In this document: positions 44,197 through 53,523 of the stretch, piece by piece
How the letters are laid out: every line of letters starts with the position of its first letter
Numbering within the stretch: position 1 is the stretch's first letter
From: Nitrosopumilus adriaticus
Lineage (GTDB): Archaea > Thermoproteota > Nitrososphaeria > Nitrososphaerales > Nitrosopumilaceae
DNA: 64,000 nucleotides
Assembly: GCF_000956175.1 (NCBI RefSeq)
Contig: NZ_CP011070.1
Location: 1,420,147 to 1,484,146 of the forward strand
Direction: 5' to 3'
Position numbers and translations under genes: made by a program
The notes under the pieces: generated by a model
Databases searched by the model: none
What the model saw: only the letters and a program-made list of their open reading frames with translations
Told to the model about the DNA's origin: nothing

Positions 44197-44676
44197 TCAA
44201 ACAATTTTCTTTAATTGCTGTTCGTGTTTTAATTTGTAAGCAGTTAGACCTACAAACCCAAAAATGATTACCAATCCTAGATATGCCAATCCCTGACTAT
44301 ATTCTATTAGTACAGCAGAAACACCAGTTCCAAAAACTCCTGGAAGTAATGATAAGGCATACAGCCACCAGCCACAACAGCCAAGCGGCACTAGAGAGAA
44401 AAATGAGAAAAACGATGTTGTGGCAACACTAGAAGAATTTCCACCAAATGCTTTTTTCTTTACAGATAGTTTGCATCCTAATTGTTTACTTTTTTCAGAC
44501 AAGAAGACTTGCAACCCAATTCCAATTCCCATTCCAATTATCACTATGGAATTTAGTTGAAATGCGGCATTGATTGCTGCTAATGGTTCTAGTGCAGGAG
44601 TTGTAATGACTACAACCAAAAGATAGCCAACTATGGTAATGATTCCAACAATGATTGCTTTTTGAACTGCTTTCAT
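44197..44676 (-). CDS. multi-TM membrane protein with CCGW motif
   Basis: 159 residues, four hydrophobic segments (about 8-28, 38-58, 88-112, 128-150). A conserved-looking LVPLGCCGWWLYALSLLPG segment begins the third. Two adjacent Cys in the membrane could bind metal or form a redox pair (inference). Its ATG directly follows the DUF3179 stop, so they are co-transcribed. Confidence 0.75.
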   Translation of the reverse strand: MKAVQKAIIVGIITIVGYLLVVVITTPALEPLAAINAAFQLNSIVIIGMGIGIGLQVFLSEKSKQLGCKLSVKKKAFGGNSSSVATTSFFSFFSLVPLGCCGWWLYALSLLPGVFGTGVSAVLIEYSQGLAYLGLVIIFGFVGLTAYKLKHEQQLKKIV

Positions 44677-45789
44677 TTACACATCTCCAAAAACTAGTGT
44701 GTCAGGATGAAATGCAATCCATGAAAACCAAAACCCAGGTTCTATAGGCATTCGTTCTAATTGCTTTCCTTGGTATTTTCCAGATATTGAGAAACCATCA
44801 TAATTCCATTCTGAATTTGTTTGCAAATCAAGAATTTTACCATCAGAGTATTCAAAGTCCAACATTTCATCGTCAATTATTCTCTCAAATGCACGAGAGT
44901 TTTCAGAAAATAATGAAACAAGAAGAATTGGAGTGTTACCTACAAAATCATTGATCACAACTTTAGATTCAATTTCATTTTGTTTGTAAGCTTTGTAGAT
45001 GTCATCTTGATGTAAACCAATGACGATTTCTTTTGGATTCATTCTATCATCTCTGTTTTCTACTGGAAACATTATTCTTGGTTCAGTGTAATAATTTCCA
45101 TAAGGATCTGTTGCATACGAACGAATGTGTCCTGTTTCAGTAGTTAACACCAATGTATCAGGATGAATTTTTTTCCAATCACCCCAAGTAATAACATCAA
45201 AAGGAATCAAATTCAATTCATATCCACTCAGCTCTCCAGTTACTGCCATTCCAAGTGCCTGACTCCAATATGATTCGGTGAATCTATCATACATCAACAA
45301 ATTACTGTTGTATAATTTTCCAGAAGTACCAAATTCTACTTCTTGCCCATCGATAGTTCTCTCAAAAACCTGATTGGTATAACACAGTGGACAATAAGTT
45401 ACAGATACCGGAGTACCACCAACATTGTCATTTACAATTTCATGCCATACCAAAATAAAGAGAGGGTAGGCTTTTGCCTGACCGTTAATTTCTAATCCAA
45501 TTACTGTATCAGAGTCAGACATAAAGTGAGAATCAGAAATGCTTGCAAATACAGGGTTATCTATTGATGGAATTCCGTCCTTTGGGGGACCTCCTCCTTT
45601 AATTTTATCAAGCGGTATCAGGTGCTTTTCTCCATTTGTTTCCATCAGAGAAAGTTTTGAAGTAACATTGCCAGGCTCTTCAGAATTTTCTATAGTTGAT
45701 TGATTAGAAGAATACATTCCAAATAAAACGCCAAATGCCAAAAGAGCAATACCTACTATTACAATTAGAAAGAATACCTTAAAGTTCAA
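44677..45789 (-). CDS. DUF3179 exported protein
   Basis: 370 residues with an N-terminal TM anchor (4-24) and a DUF3179 domain: VIGLEINGQAKAYPLFILVW, EIVNDNVGGTPVSVTYCPLC, FGTSGKLYNSNLLMYDRFTE and ITWGDWKKIHPDTLVL. The TYCPLC motif is the family's hallmark. Function unproven; family members are exported and often paired with membrane proteins, as here. Confidence 0.9.
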   Translation of the reverse strand: MNFKVFFLIVIVGIALLAFGVLFGMYSSNQSTIENSEEPGNVTSKLSLMETNGEKHLIPLDKIKGGGPPKDGIPSIDNPVFASISDSHFMSDSDTVIGLEINGQAKAYPLFILVWHEIVNDNVGGTPVSVTYCPLCYTNQVFERTIDGQEVEFGTSGKLYNSNLLMYDRFTESYWSQALGMAVTGELSGYELNLIPFDVITWGDWKKIHPDTLVLTTETGHIRSYATDPYGNYYTEPRIMFPVENRDDRMNPKEIVIGLHQDDIYKAYKQNEIESKVVINDFVGNTPILLVSLFSENSRAFERIIDDEMLDFEYSDGKILDLQTNSEWNYDGFSISGKYQGKQLERMPIEPGFWFSWIAFHPDTLVFGDV

Positions 45790-45941
45790 TTTTGAATAAT
45801 TTTTGTTTGAAAAATATTAAACGATTATTCCAATTCTTGTGCCTGCCTCAGATTAGCCTCAAAAACAGATAGATTCTAAGAATTGAATTAGATTCTCAAA
45901 ATGGATCCGATCAAAAAATTTTCTATATAGAATACAGAGTT

Positions 45942-45953
45942 ATCATAATCTAT
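45942..45953. promoter_or_regulatory. Pho-type motif upstream of pstS
   Basis: The 12-mer ATCATAATCTAT lies 41-52 bases before the pstS ATG. The identical 12-mer occurs in the divergent regulator/pstC promoter at 48341-48352. A shared operator or promoter element of the phosphate regulon is the simplest reading. Confidence 0.5.
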
Positions 45954-45994
45954 GCCTAGTATTTGTAAATAGAATTTTCAAACCAATTTTATCA

Positions 45995-47245
45995 ATGAAG
46001 ACAACAACATCGTTACTGATTTTATTGACTGCACTTGGAGCTATAATCACTCCAATGTACGCAGACGCAGCAACATCACCTGATGTACCTGATCCAAACC
46101 AAGAGTTTACAATAACAGGAGCAGGAGCAACATTCCCATATCCACTAATTGATTTATGGAGAGTTGAATACAACAAGGAATTCAACAATGTAAATCTAAA
46201 TTATCAATCAATTGGAAGTGGTGGCGGAATTAAACAGCACATAGAAAAAACTGTGAATTTTGCAGCATCAGACAAACCCATGAGTCAAAAAGAAAGAGAC
46301 ATTGCAGTAGGAACGCTACACATTCCAGAATCAATTGGTGGTGTTACGTTAGTTTACAATGTACCAGAAATTCCAAACAAAGGTCTAAAATTAACAGGTG
46401 AAGCTGTTTCAAAGATTTTCTTAGGAGAAATTACAAGATGGGATGATCCCGTAATTGCAAATGAGAATCCAGGATTGAATCTTCCTGATCACGAAATTGT
46501 TACAGCACATAGATCAGATGGTTCTGGAACCACTTTCATATTTACAGACTATTTAGCTACTGTTAGCCCAACATGGGATGAGCAGATAGGTAAAGGAAAA
46601 TCTGTCCCATGGCCTTCAGGTCTTGCAGCTGCAGGAAATGAAGGAGTTGCAGGAATTGTAAAATCTACTGAATATTCTATTGGCTACATTGAACTTGCAT
46701 ATGCATTTCAAACTGGAATGACTTATGCATCAATTCAAAATGGTGACAAAACTGCATTTATCGAGCCTACACTAGACAGCATTTCTGCTGCATCTAGCGG
46801 AGTAGCAGACTCATTACCTGCAGCCGAAGAGAGCTGGGTCGGAGTGTCACTAGTCAATGCACCAGGACCTGATTCATACCCTCTAGCTAGTTTCACTTAC
46901 TTGCTATTGTATGATGATCTAAAATCAGTAACTGACAACAAAGAACAAGCTAAAGCCTTAATTCATTTGGTTTATTGGATGATTACTGATGGTCAACAAC
47001 ACTCTGCAAGTTTACTATACGTTCCACTAGCCGACAAAGTGGTAGAACTTGGCAAACAAGGTTTATCAAAAATAACCTATGATGGAGAAACCATTTGGAA
47101 TTATGAGGCAGAAGCTGTTGTAGATTTGGGAATTCCGCAATGGATTAAAGATAATGCAAAGTGGTGGTCTGAAGGATTGATATCTGATCAAGACTATATC
47201 AACGGATTGCAATATTTAATCCAACAAGGTATACTCAAAGTATAA
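45995..47245 (+). CDS. pstS: phosphate ABC transporter substrate-binding protein PstS
   Basis: 416 residues with signal peptide (1-27, ending ADA). The phosphate-binding fold has TITGAGATFPYPLIDLWRVE, SIGSGGGIKQH, FAASDKPMS and THRSDGSGTTF-like (TAHRSDGSGTTFIF). The last ~38 residues (IPQWIKDNAKWWSEGLISDQ onward) are not part of PstS but a small helical module that I associate with thaumarchaeal exported proteins. It is about 1.2 kb from pstCAB with the regulator gene in between on the opposite strand. Confidence 0.94.
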   Translation: MKTTTSLLILLTALGAIITPMYADAATSPDVPDPNQEFTITGAGATFPYPLIDLWRVEYNKEFNNVNLNYQSIGSGGGIKQHIEKTVNFAASDKPMSQKERDIAVGTLHIPESIGGVTLVYNVPEIPNKGLKLTGEAVSKIFLGEITRWDDPVIANENPGLNLPDHEIVTAHRSDGSGTTFIFTDYLATVSPTWDEQIGKGKSVPWPSGLAAAGNEGVAGIVKSTEYSIGYIELAYAFQTGMTYASIQNGDKTAFIEPTLDSISAASSGVADSLPAAEESWVGVSLVNAPGPDSYPLASFTYLLLYDDLKSVTDNKEQAKALIHLVYWMITDGQQHSASLLYVPLADKVVELGKQGLSKITYDGETIWNYEAEAVVDLGIPQWIKDNAKWWSEGLISDQDYINGLQYLIQQGILKV

Positions 47246-47268
47246 TTTTTTTCTTTTTTTATTTTTTA
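47246..47268. terminator. T-tract between convergent pstS and regulator genes
   Basis: The short gap is composed of T-runs on the plus strand, suitable for U-tract termination of pstS. The A-rich complement is less suited to the opposite gene. No clear hairpin. Confidence 0.5.
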
Positions 47269-48303
47269 TTAAGACTCTGCAATGACACTTTGCACTGTTT
47301 CATCTATTGTAATTTCAGATATATCCCTGGAATATTCTGCGGTTCTTCGCATATCTTCCAGAATTAGTTTGATAATTGCAGTGTTGTTGTTTTGTTTTAG
47401 AGAATCCATCAGTTTTTTCTCTTTGTCAATTACCTGAGTCACACTTGCTGCAACCTTTTCTGCCATTTCATAATCTCTTTTAGAAAGAGCAGTTATGGAA
47501 TTTTCAAAAACGGTAAGGGAATCTTTGCTTATTTGCTCTATTTCTTTGAGGACTTTTTTCTCGATTGCCGAATCCAGATATTTTATTTTCTTTGCAATTA
47601 GTCCTGCATGATCTGCAATTCTTTCTACACATTTTACTACAGTTCTATAGCCCAGGCAATCAGATGGTTTTTCGAGCCCAGAATCAAGTAAAACCTGAAC
47701 ATTTTCTAGCGATAAATTCAGATTCCTCAACAAATATAGGCTGAATCTATCTACCTCATCATCCATTTTCAGTACTTCTTCGGCAAACTCTAAATCCAAT
47801 TCCTTTAATGCCTCAATTGCGTCCTGATGCATGTTTGTTGCAGTAATGTACATTCTTTTTAGCGCAACATCAAATGACAATTGTGCAAGTTGTGTGAGAA
47901 CTTGCAGTACAATTCTCTCAGAACTTGTCTCAATAATTTCAGTTCCCATAAGAGTGGTTCTAACCAAATCCCTGATTGCCCCCCTATGCATACTAGGAAT
48001 TTCCATTCCTTTTGTTTTGATCTCTATGGTTTTGTAACCTGATAGGTACATTGCAATAATCTTTCTTCGTATGGATTCTTTTGAATCACTTTTTCCAATA
48101 AATGCAATAGCGTTGATTTTTTTATTTTGTTCTTCTTGAAATAGTGTAATTGAATTATTACGATTTTTTATTAGTGTGATATTGGAGTTTTTTTCTAGTT
48201 TTAATTCATCAATCCATGTTTTTGGTAATGAAACAGTGTATGTTGAACCGCCAGTAACCTGCAACCGTCTAATCTGTTTAATGTCAGTCAATCTGTCTAA
48301 CAA
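47269..48303 (-). CDS. AbrB/SpoVT-like DNA-binding plus PhoU-domain regulator
   Basis: 344 residues. The N-terminal swapped-hairpin domain (about 10-60: IRRLQVTGGSTYTVSLPKTW) is followed by two PhoU-type three-helix repeats (VERIADHAGLIAKKIK). The combination is typical of archaeal phosphate-uptake regulators. Located between pstS and divergent pstCAB, it probably represses or senses the pst system; its promoter region carries three ATGATCAT palindromes. Confidence 0.9.
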   Translation of the reverse strand: MLDRLTDIKQIRRLQVTGGSTYTVSLPKTWIDELKLEKNSNITLIKNRNNSITLFQEEQNKKINAIAFIGKSDSKESIRRKIIAMYLSGYKTIEIKTKGMEIPSMHRGAIRDLVRTTLMGTEIIETSSERIVLQVLTQLAQLSFDVALKRMYITATNMHQDAIEALKELDLEFAEEVLKMDDEVDRFSLYLLRNLNLSLENVQVLLDSGLEKPSDCLGYRTVVKCVERIADHAGLIAKKIKYLDSAIEKKVLKEIEQISKDSLTVFENSITALSKRDYEMAEKVAASVTQVIDKEKKLMDSLKQNNNTAIIKLILEDMRRTAEYSRDISEITIDETVQSVIAES

Positions 48304-48308
48304 TATTG

Positions 48309-48402
48309 TATGATCATTTTTTAGTCATATACTGCTAATGATCATAATCTATATAGATCTAAATCCATATCATACTCTACATATTTTATGATCATTTTTT
48401 AG
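48309..48402. promoter_or_regulatory. palindrome-rich operator in the regulator/pstC divergent promoter
   Basis: The 16-mer TATGATCATTTTTTAG occurs twice (48309-48324 and 48387-48402), and a third ATGATCAT palindrome is at 48338-48345, running into the 12-mer ATCATAATCTAT shared with pstS. The first copy abuts the regulator start codon and the last ends 27 bases before the pstC ATG, well placed for auto- and co-regulation by the AbrB-PhoU protein. Confidence 0.6.
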
Positions 48403-48428
48403 ATAACACAACTTTAGCATCAAAATTT

Positions 48429-49406
48429 ATGGCCAGGCCAAAACTTGTACCGAAAAAACCGGGAAGACTTCCAATTTCAGACAAGGTCTTCAAAATCGGT
48501 GCAACTCTTGCTGGCGTCTATGTTCTAATAATGATAGCATTGCTTGTCTTTCAATTAGTTTCTGAATCTTATCCAATTTGGGAAGAAGAAGGACTTTCCT
48601 TTATTGTTGGTACTGACTGGAACGCAGTTGAGGATCGTGAGTCCTTTGGTGCTTTGCCCTACATCTTGGGAACTTTGGCAACTTCAGCACTTGCCATGGC
48701 AATTGGTGTTCCTCTTAGCATCGGAATTGCCATGTTTATCTCAGATGCTCCTGCAAAGATTGGCGGACCCTTAGGATTTCTAGTAGAATTGCTAGCCGCA
48801 GTTCCAAGTGTGATTTATGGGCTTTGGGGTCTTTTTGTTTTTAGAGTTTATTTCAAAGATTGGATTGAAACACCACTGCACAATGCTTTTGGGGATTCCA
48901 TATGGTTATTTTCTGGAACACCATTTGGATTAGACATTATCACTGCAAGTGTAATATTGGCAATTATGATCATCCCAACAGTTTCAGCTGTTTCTCGTGA
49001 AGTAATGAAGGCAGTTCCTCAACAACAAAAAGAAGCAGCATACATGCTGGGTGCAACAAAATGGGAAATGTTCAGACTAGCAGTATTTCCATATTCTAAA
49101 ACGGGTTTGATTGGTGCATCAATACTTGGATTGGGAAGAGCAGTTGGCGAAACCATGGCAGTAACAATGTTAATTGGAAATGCAACAGGGATTGCAGCAA
49201 TTCCATCGTCATTTTTCAAACCAAGTCAAACAATGTCAAGCATTATTGCAAATGAGTTTGTCGAAGCTTCTCCTGCATCACTGCATCTTCCGGCATTGAT
49301 TGGAGTTGCACTAGTTTTATTGTTGATTGCAATTGTGATCAATGTTATTGCACATATTCTTGTAACTAGAATGCTCAAAGTTAAGGAGGGAGCAATTAAC
49401 AATTGA
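48429..49406 (+). CDS. pstC: phosphate ABC transporter permease PstC
   Basis: 325 residues with six TM segments; the permease EAA loop reads SAVSREVMKAVPQQQKEAAY then MLGATKWEMFRLAVFPYSKT. The extracytoplasmic loop after TM1 (WNAVEDRESFGALPYILGTL) matches PstC. It overlaps pstA by 4 bases. Confidence 0.95.
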   Translation: MARPKLVPKKPGRLPISDKVFKIGATLAGVYVLIMIALLVFQLVSESYPIWEEEGLSFIVGTDWNAVEDRESFGALPYILGTLATSALAMAIGVPLSIGIAMFISDAPAKIGGPLGFLVELLAAVPSVIYGLWGLFVFRVYFKDWIETPLHNAFGDSIWLFSGTPFGLDIITASVILAIMIIPTVSAVSREVMKAVPQQQKEAAYMLGATKWEMFRLAVFPYSKTGLIGASILGLGRAVGETMAVTMLIGNATGIAAIPSSFFKPSQTMSSIIANEFVEASPASLHLPALIGVALVLLLIAIVINVIAHILVTRMLKVKEGAINN

Positions 49407-50332
49407 CAACTACACTCGAACGAAGACAAGAGTATCGTGCATTATTCAAGTCAAATGTAGCAAAAAGACTTGTAGTCGATAAAGTTGTAAGAATAATTGT
49501 TTTTGCATGTGTAATCATTGCAATTATTCCACTTGGAAGTATTCTAGTAGAAGTTTTCAAAAATGGAATAGCTGCAATAAGTTTTGAGTTTTTGACTGAA
49601 ACACCTGGTTCAATTGGTTCTGGTGAGGGAGGAATTGGTCCTGCAATTCAGGGAACTCTGATAATTATTGGACTTGCAAGTTTGATTGGAGTCCCGATTG
49701 GTGTGATGTCCGGCATCTATTTGGCAGAATATGGGGACAACAGACTTGCCCGCTCCATTAGATTCTTCAACGATGTCTTTATGGAATTCCCATCAATCGT
49801 ACTTGGAATATTTGCATTTTTAGTAATTGTTTTAATTCTTGGCCATTTCTCAGTCTGGGCAGGAGCCTTTGCATTATCTTTGATAATGTTTCCAATTGTA
49901 GCTAGAACCACAGAAGAATCCTTGAAGATGGTTCCAATAACTTATCGTGAAGCTGGAACTGCTCTAGGCTTGAAAAAGTGGGTAATTACATTCAGAATCG
50001 TAATATCTGCTGCAAAAAGTGGCATGATTACGGGGATTTTACTCTCTGTCTCCAGAATTGGTGGTGAGACTGCGCCATTAATCATGACAATTCTTGGAAG
50101 TAGTCAATTCTTTAGCAGTATGGATGTTCCAATGGATGCATTACCTTTGAGAATCTGGAGACTGTCTTTACTTCCATATGATAGTGCGCAGCTTCAAGGT
50201 TGGGGATCAGCTCTAGTTTTGATAATAATTATTTTGGGAATCAATTTAGGTGTAAGATACTATTTTGCAAATAAAAAAGGTCACGGTATCATCGGGAGAT
50301 TAATTAAAGCAGGAGTTACAAGACAAAAATGA
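49403..50332 (+). CDS. pstA: phosphate ABC transporter permease PstA
   Basis: 309 residues, TTG start. PstA features are [40 protein letters not shown], and the EAA loop [20 protein letters not shown]. Overlaps pstC and pstB by 4 bases each. Confidence 0.95.
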   Translation: MTTTLERRQEYRALFKSNVAKRLVVDKVVRIIVFACVIIAIIPLGSILVEVFKNGIAAISFEFLTETPGSIGSGEGGIGPAIQGTLIIIGLASLIGVPIGVMSGIYLAEYGDNRLARSIRFFNDVFMEFPSIVLGIFAFLVIVLILGHFSVWAGAFALSLIMFPIVARTTEESLKMVPITYREAGTALGLKKWVITFRIVISAAKSGMITGILLSVSRIGGETAPLIMTILGSSQFFSSMDVPMDALPLRIWRLSLLPYDSAQLQGWGSALVLIIIILGINLGVRYYFANKKGHGIIGRLIKAGVTRQK

Positions 50333-51168
50333 CTGCATTGAGCATACCTACACCAAAAATTACAAGTTCTTTAAATTCAGATAATTCATCGTCCCCTCCC
50401 GAAGTAGAGAAGAAATACAAAATGATTGCTGAAGATGTAACAATTCGCTATGGAGATTTCATCGGAGTAAAAAACATCACAATGAAATTCCCAGAAAAAT
50501 CAGTCACGGCATTAATTGGTCCTTCTGGATGTGGCAAGACTACTTTTCTCAGATGTCTAAACAGAATGCACGACATGACAAAAAATGCAAAAGTCGAAGG
50601 AAGAGTAATGATTGACGAGATTGATCTTTATGACAAGTCAATTGATCCTATTTACCATAGAAGAAAAGTTGGAATGGTTTTCCAAAAACCCAATCCATTT
50701 CCAACAATGTCGATTTATGACAATGTAACTGCCGGACTAAAACTCAACGGAGTTAGAGATAAGAAAATTCTTGATGAAATAGTAGAGGACTCTCTAAAGA
50801 TGGCGTATCTTTGGGATGAAGTCAAAAGTGATTTGAAAAAATCTGCAATCGAGTTATCTGGAGGTCAGCAACAAAGACTCTGCATTGCAAGAGCCTTGGC
50901 AATCCAGCCAGAAGTACTGCTCATGGATGAGCCTGCATCAGCACTTGATCCAATAGCAACACAAAAAATCGAAGAGACCATTACAGAGCTAAAAAAAGAA
51001 TACACAATCATCATAGTTACCCACAATATGCAGCAGGCAGTTCGAGTTTCAGATTATACTGGATTCATGTATCTTGGAGAACTAATTGAGTTTAGAGAGA
51101 CAAAGAAACTATTCACGGACCCAAAAAATGAGTTGACTGCAAAATATGTACAGGGGCAATTTGGATAA
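50329..51168 (+). CDS. pstB: phosphate ABC transporter ATPase PstB
   Basis: 279 residues: Walker [13 protein letters not shown], PstB-specific [20 protein letters not shown], signature [16 protein letters not shown], Walker [15 protein letters not shown] and switch His in [10 protein letters not shown]. An N-terminal extension of about 25 polar residues precedes the core. One-base overlap with phoU. Confidence 0.96.
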   Translation: MTALSIPTPKITSSLNSDNSSSPPEVEKKYKMIAEDVTIRYGDFIGVKNITMKFPEKSVTALIGPSGCGKTTFLRCLNRMHDMTKNAKVEGRVMIDEIDLYDKSIDPIYHRRKVGMVFQKPNPFPTMSIYDNVTAGLKLNGVRDKKILDEIVEDSLKMAYLWDEVKSDLKKSAIELSGGQQQRLCIARALAIQPEVLLMDEPASALDPIATQKIEETITELKKEYTIIIVTHNMQQAVRVSDYTGFMYLGELIEFRETKKLFTDPKNELTAKYVQGQFG

Positions 51169-51842
51169 TGACTAGATTAATCGATCCTTCACTTGAAAAG
51201 CTATCTAGAATAATGTCTGAGATGGGAGATATGGCAATTGAATGCGTATCCCTAGCAGTTGACTCGTATCTTGAAGGCAAAAACACCAATGATCAAGTCT
51301 ACGAGTTATCAGATTCTATTCGTAACAAGTATTTCGAAGTCGAAGATTTGATTTTCGATATGCTGCTAAAATATCAACCAGTCGCAGATGACTTTAGAAT
51401 GATTCGCTCTTCAACTGAAATATCATATGCATTTTCCAGATTTGGCAGATATGCATACGACATCACTCAAGTCAGGGATTTGTTTGGAGATATTTCAGAG
51501 TGCACAAATGCATCATTACTTGAAATTACAAAAAAAGTCAAGCATATGATAAAAGAGGCCGTCATGTCTTTTGCAGAACTAGACGTTAGAAAAGCTGTAA
51601 AAATTCAGGAAGATGAAGCATTCATAGATAAAATATACAAAGAGAGATTACCAAAACTAATCGAATCAAACAATACAAAATGTGCTTTAGCTGAAGCATT
51701 ACTCTTACGGTATCTTGAAAGAATCGGAGACCATGCAGTTTTCATGAGCGATGCAATCAACTATATCGTTACAGGAAAACACAAACCAAGTGAAAAGAGG
51801 ATTGCTGATCACACTAAACCTCCATCAAAGGAGACATTATGA
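51168..51842 (+). CDS. phoU: PhoU-domain phosphate regulator
   Basis: 224 residues, two PhoU three-helix repeats with the metal-binding type motifs (ISYAFSRFGRYAYDITQVRD; LRYLERIGDHAVFMSDAINY). Last gene of pstCAB-phoU. Distinct from the AbrB-PhoU fusion at 47269; this one has no DNA-binding domain and probably controls transporter activity. Confidence 0.93.
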   Translation: MTRLIDPSLEKLSRIMSEMGDMAIECVSLAVDSYLEGKNTNDQVYELSDSIRNKYFEVEDLIFDMLLKYQPVADDFRMIRSSTEISYAFSRFGRYAYDITQVRDLFGDISECTNASLLEITKKVKHMIKEAVMSFAELDVRKAVKIQEDEAFIDKIYKERLPKLIESNNTKCALAEALLLRYLERIGDHAVFMSDAINYIVTGKHKPSEKRIADHTKPPSKETL

Positions 51843-51919
51843 CCAAAAAAATAACCATCCCAATTCTAGGAATTAATACAAAAGATAGAATATATTCAGG
51901 ATCATCTAATACAGAATAA
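51839..51919 (+). CDS. possible 26-residue peptide coupled to phoU
   Basis: ATG overlaps the phoU stop (ATGA) and the frame runs 26 codons (MTKKITIPILGINTKDRIYS, then GSSNTE) to a TAA 2 bases before the zinc/RHH gene. Overlap geometry suggests it may be translated; the peptide itself has no recognisable feature. Confidence 0.3.
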   Translation: MTKKITIPILGINTKDRIYSGSSNTE

Positions 51920-51921
51920 CT

Positions 51922-52200
51922 ATGAGATGCAAGTACTGTGGAAAAAATATTACTGTAAAAAATGCAATTTTTTGCTCGACTAAATGTAACACATACTATT
52001 CCACTGAACTTGAAAGAAAAAATGTGTCAAACTATTCCAGGGTCACCATTACACTGGATAAAGAGATGACAAAGAATCTCAGGGAAATCCAGTCAAAACT
52101 AATTAAAAATACCAATGAGGGCATATCCTTTTCTCAAGTTGTAAATCTTGTACTAGAAGAAGGGGTTAAAGTAAAAAAGACAATTCTAAATGACACCTAA
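51922..52200 (+). CDS. zinc-ribbon plus ribbon-helix-helix-like DNA-binding protein
   Basis: 92 residues. N-terminal zinc knuckle CX2C-X11-CX3C (Cys 3, 6, 18, 22). The C-terminal part YSRVTITLDKEMTKNLREIQ then SFSQVVNLVLEEGVK has the strand-helix-helix pattern of RHH/CopG regulators. It follows phoU closely and may be part of that operon. A truncated relative with only the zinc part is at 52325. Confidence 0.75.
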   Translation: MRCKYCGKNITVKNAIFCSTKCNTYYSTELERKNVSNYSRVTITLDKEMTKNLREIQSKLIKNTNEGISFSQVVNLVLEEGVKVKKTILNDT

Positions 52201-52324
52201 AATCAGGATTTCTCCAGAAGAATCATTTGTAATTTAGAGTTAATACTAGAAAAAAATTTTGACTAAAAATGTTGTAACATTTGAACACAATATCTCTTAT
52301 GAAATTAATCTAGTATGAAAAAAC

Positions 52325-52429
52325 ATGCCAAAATGCAGAAACTGTGAGGATGACTTTATTGCAAACAATTCAAGTTTTTGCTCTAGTGAGTGCTCAAATA
52401 GTCACTCAAAGAAATTCTTCTTATTCTGA
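52325..52429 (+). CDS. 34-residue zinc-knuckle protein
   Basis: ATG 52325 to TGA 52429. Cys at 4, 7, 19 and 23 give CX2C-X11-CX3C, the same spacing as the first 22 residues of the protein at 51922 (CKYC...FCSTKC against CRNC...FCSSEC). It looks like a duplicate that lost the RHH part, or an independent zinc-knuckle microprotein. Confidence 0.6.
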   Translation: MPKCRNCEDDFIANNSSFCSSECSNSHSKKFFLF

Positions 52430-52556
52430 TTAACCTGCAAATGCCATTTTATGCCAAAAAATTTTAGTTGATTTAGTGATATGAATGCACATTTGTGAGG
52501 TGTTGTAAAAATATTACAAACAATCTGTAATGTAATGTAAATTTCAACATAAATTG

Positions 52557-52955
52557 ATGAATATTGTTCCCAAGGTAATCGTTGTAGATGACGTTCAATC
52601 GCATTTGGATGTTTTTTGCGAATTTTTACGCTTGAAAAACATAGATGTTGTTGGAATTGGAAGCGATGGCCTTGAAGCAGTTCAGCTTTATGAAAAGATT
52701 CGTCCTGACATCGTACTGATAGATTTGGCAATGCCTATCTATGACGGGCATTATGCACTGGAAAAAATATTGTCGATAAACAAAAATGCCAAAATAATTG
52801 TAATGACTGCAATTGAGAATGCAAAAAACAGAGAAATGTTATTAGAAGATGGAGCAATTGATGTTCTCCAGAAACCATTTGAATTAAACCGCGTAGCAGA
52901 TGTAATCAACAAGGCATTCAAAGATCAAAGAATTATTTCCAAAAGATACGACTAG
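52557..52955 (+). CDS. stand-alone response regulator receiver
   Basis: 132 residues from ATG 52557 (a TTG at 52554 also possible). VIVVDDVQSH start, phospho-acceptor Asp in DIVLIDLAMPIYDGHYALE, VMTA switch and LQKPFE Lys. Repeated TGTAATG elements lie just upstream (52526-52540). Next gene on the same strand is a roadblock-like protein. Confidence 0.92.
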   Translation: MNIVPKVIVVDDVQSHLDVFCEFLRLKNIDVVGIGSDGLEAVQLYEKIRPDIVLIDLAMPIYDGHYALEKILSINKNAKIIVMTAIENAKNREMLLEDGAIDVLQKPFELNRVADVINKAFKDQRIISKRYD

Positions 52956-53054
52956 AAAGAATAGAATTTGGAAAACTCGCTAGTCAAGATAAGTGAAAGT
53001 CTAGTTGTTTTAATTCAGAGTAAATGCAACCATTACTTGCTTTAATTAAAAAAG

Positions 53055-53438
53055 ATGAGAGTATATTTTATGAACGAACTAAATATTGTGGATCAAGAAA
53101 AATTTCTAAATAGCATTATGAATATTTCAGGAAACATCAGATATGTAATGGTATATGATTTACAAGGAAACATGATACATAAACGAATAATGGATGGAAT
53201 CACTGATCACTTGACAGAGCAAGAAAACATTACTGCATTAAATCATACAATTGAATCATGGAATTTTAGAAATTCTCTTTCAGAAAAAATTGGCAATGCC
53301 CATTATACTTTACAAGTATATGATAATCTAATGAGAGTGATTTTTCCATTCGGTAATGAAATGCTTCTTATCGTTACGTTGGATAATGCAGGCGCACCTA
53401 ACGACATTATCCATAGAATTCAAAAAATCATAGGATAA
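53055..53438 (+). CDS. roadblock/profilin-like small protein, copy 3
   Basis: 127 residues from ATG 53055 (a Met five codons later is an alternative). Pattern: helix, strand IRYVMVYDLQGNMIHKRI, helix, strands AHYTLQVYDNLMRVIFPFG and EMLLIVTLDN, C-terminal helix PNDIIHRIQKII. It aligns with the copies at 22670 and 39783 but is the most diverged; the MRK[DE]FD piece is lost. Downstream of a receiver gene, consistent with a signalling adaptor. Confidence 0.65.
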   Translation: MRVYFMNELNIVDQEKFLNSIMNISGNIRYVMVYDLQGNMIHKRIMDGITDHLTEQENITALNHTIESWNFRNSLSEKIGNAHYTLQVYDNLMRVIFPFGNEMLLIVTLDNAGAPNDIIHRIQKIIG

Positions 53439-53523
53439 TTATCATTCCATAATTTTGGTTTTTCAGATTAAAAATACCAGAATAAGTTTTAGTAAATAAG
53501 AAAAAACAAATCTAATCAAAAAA

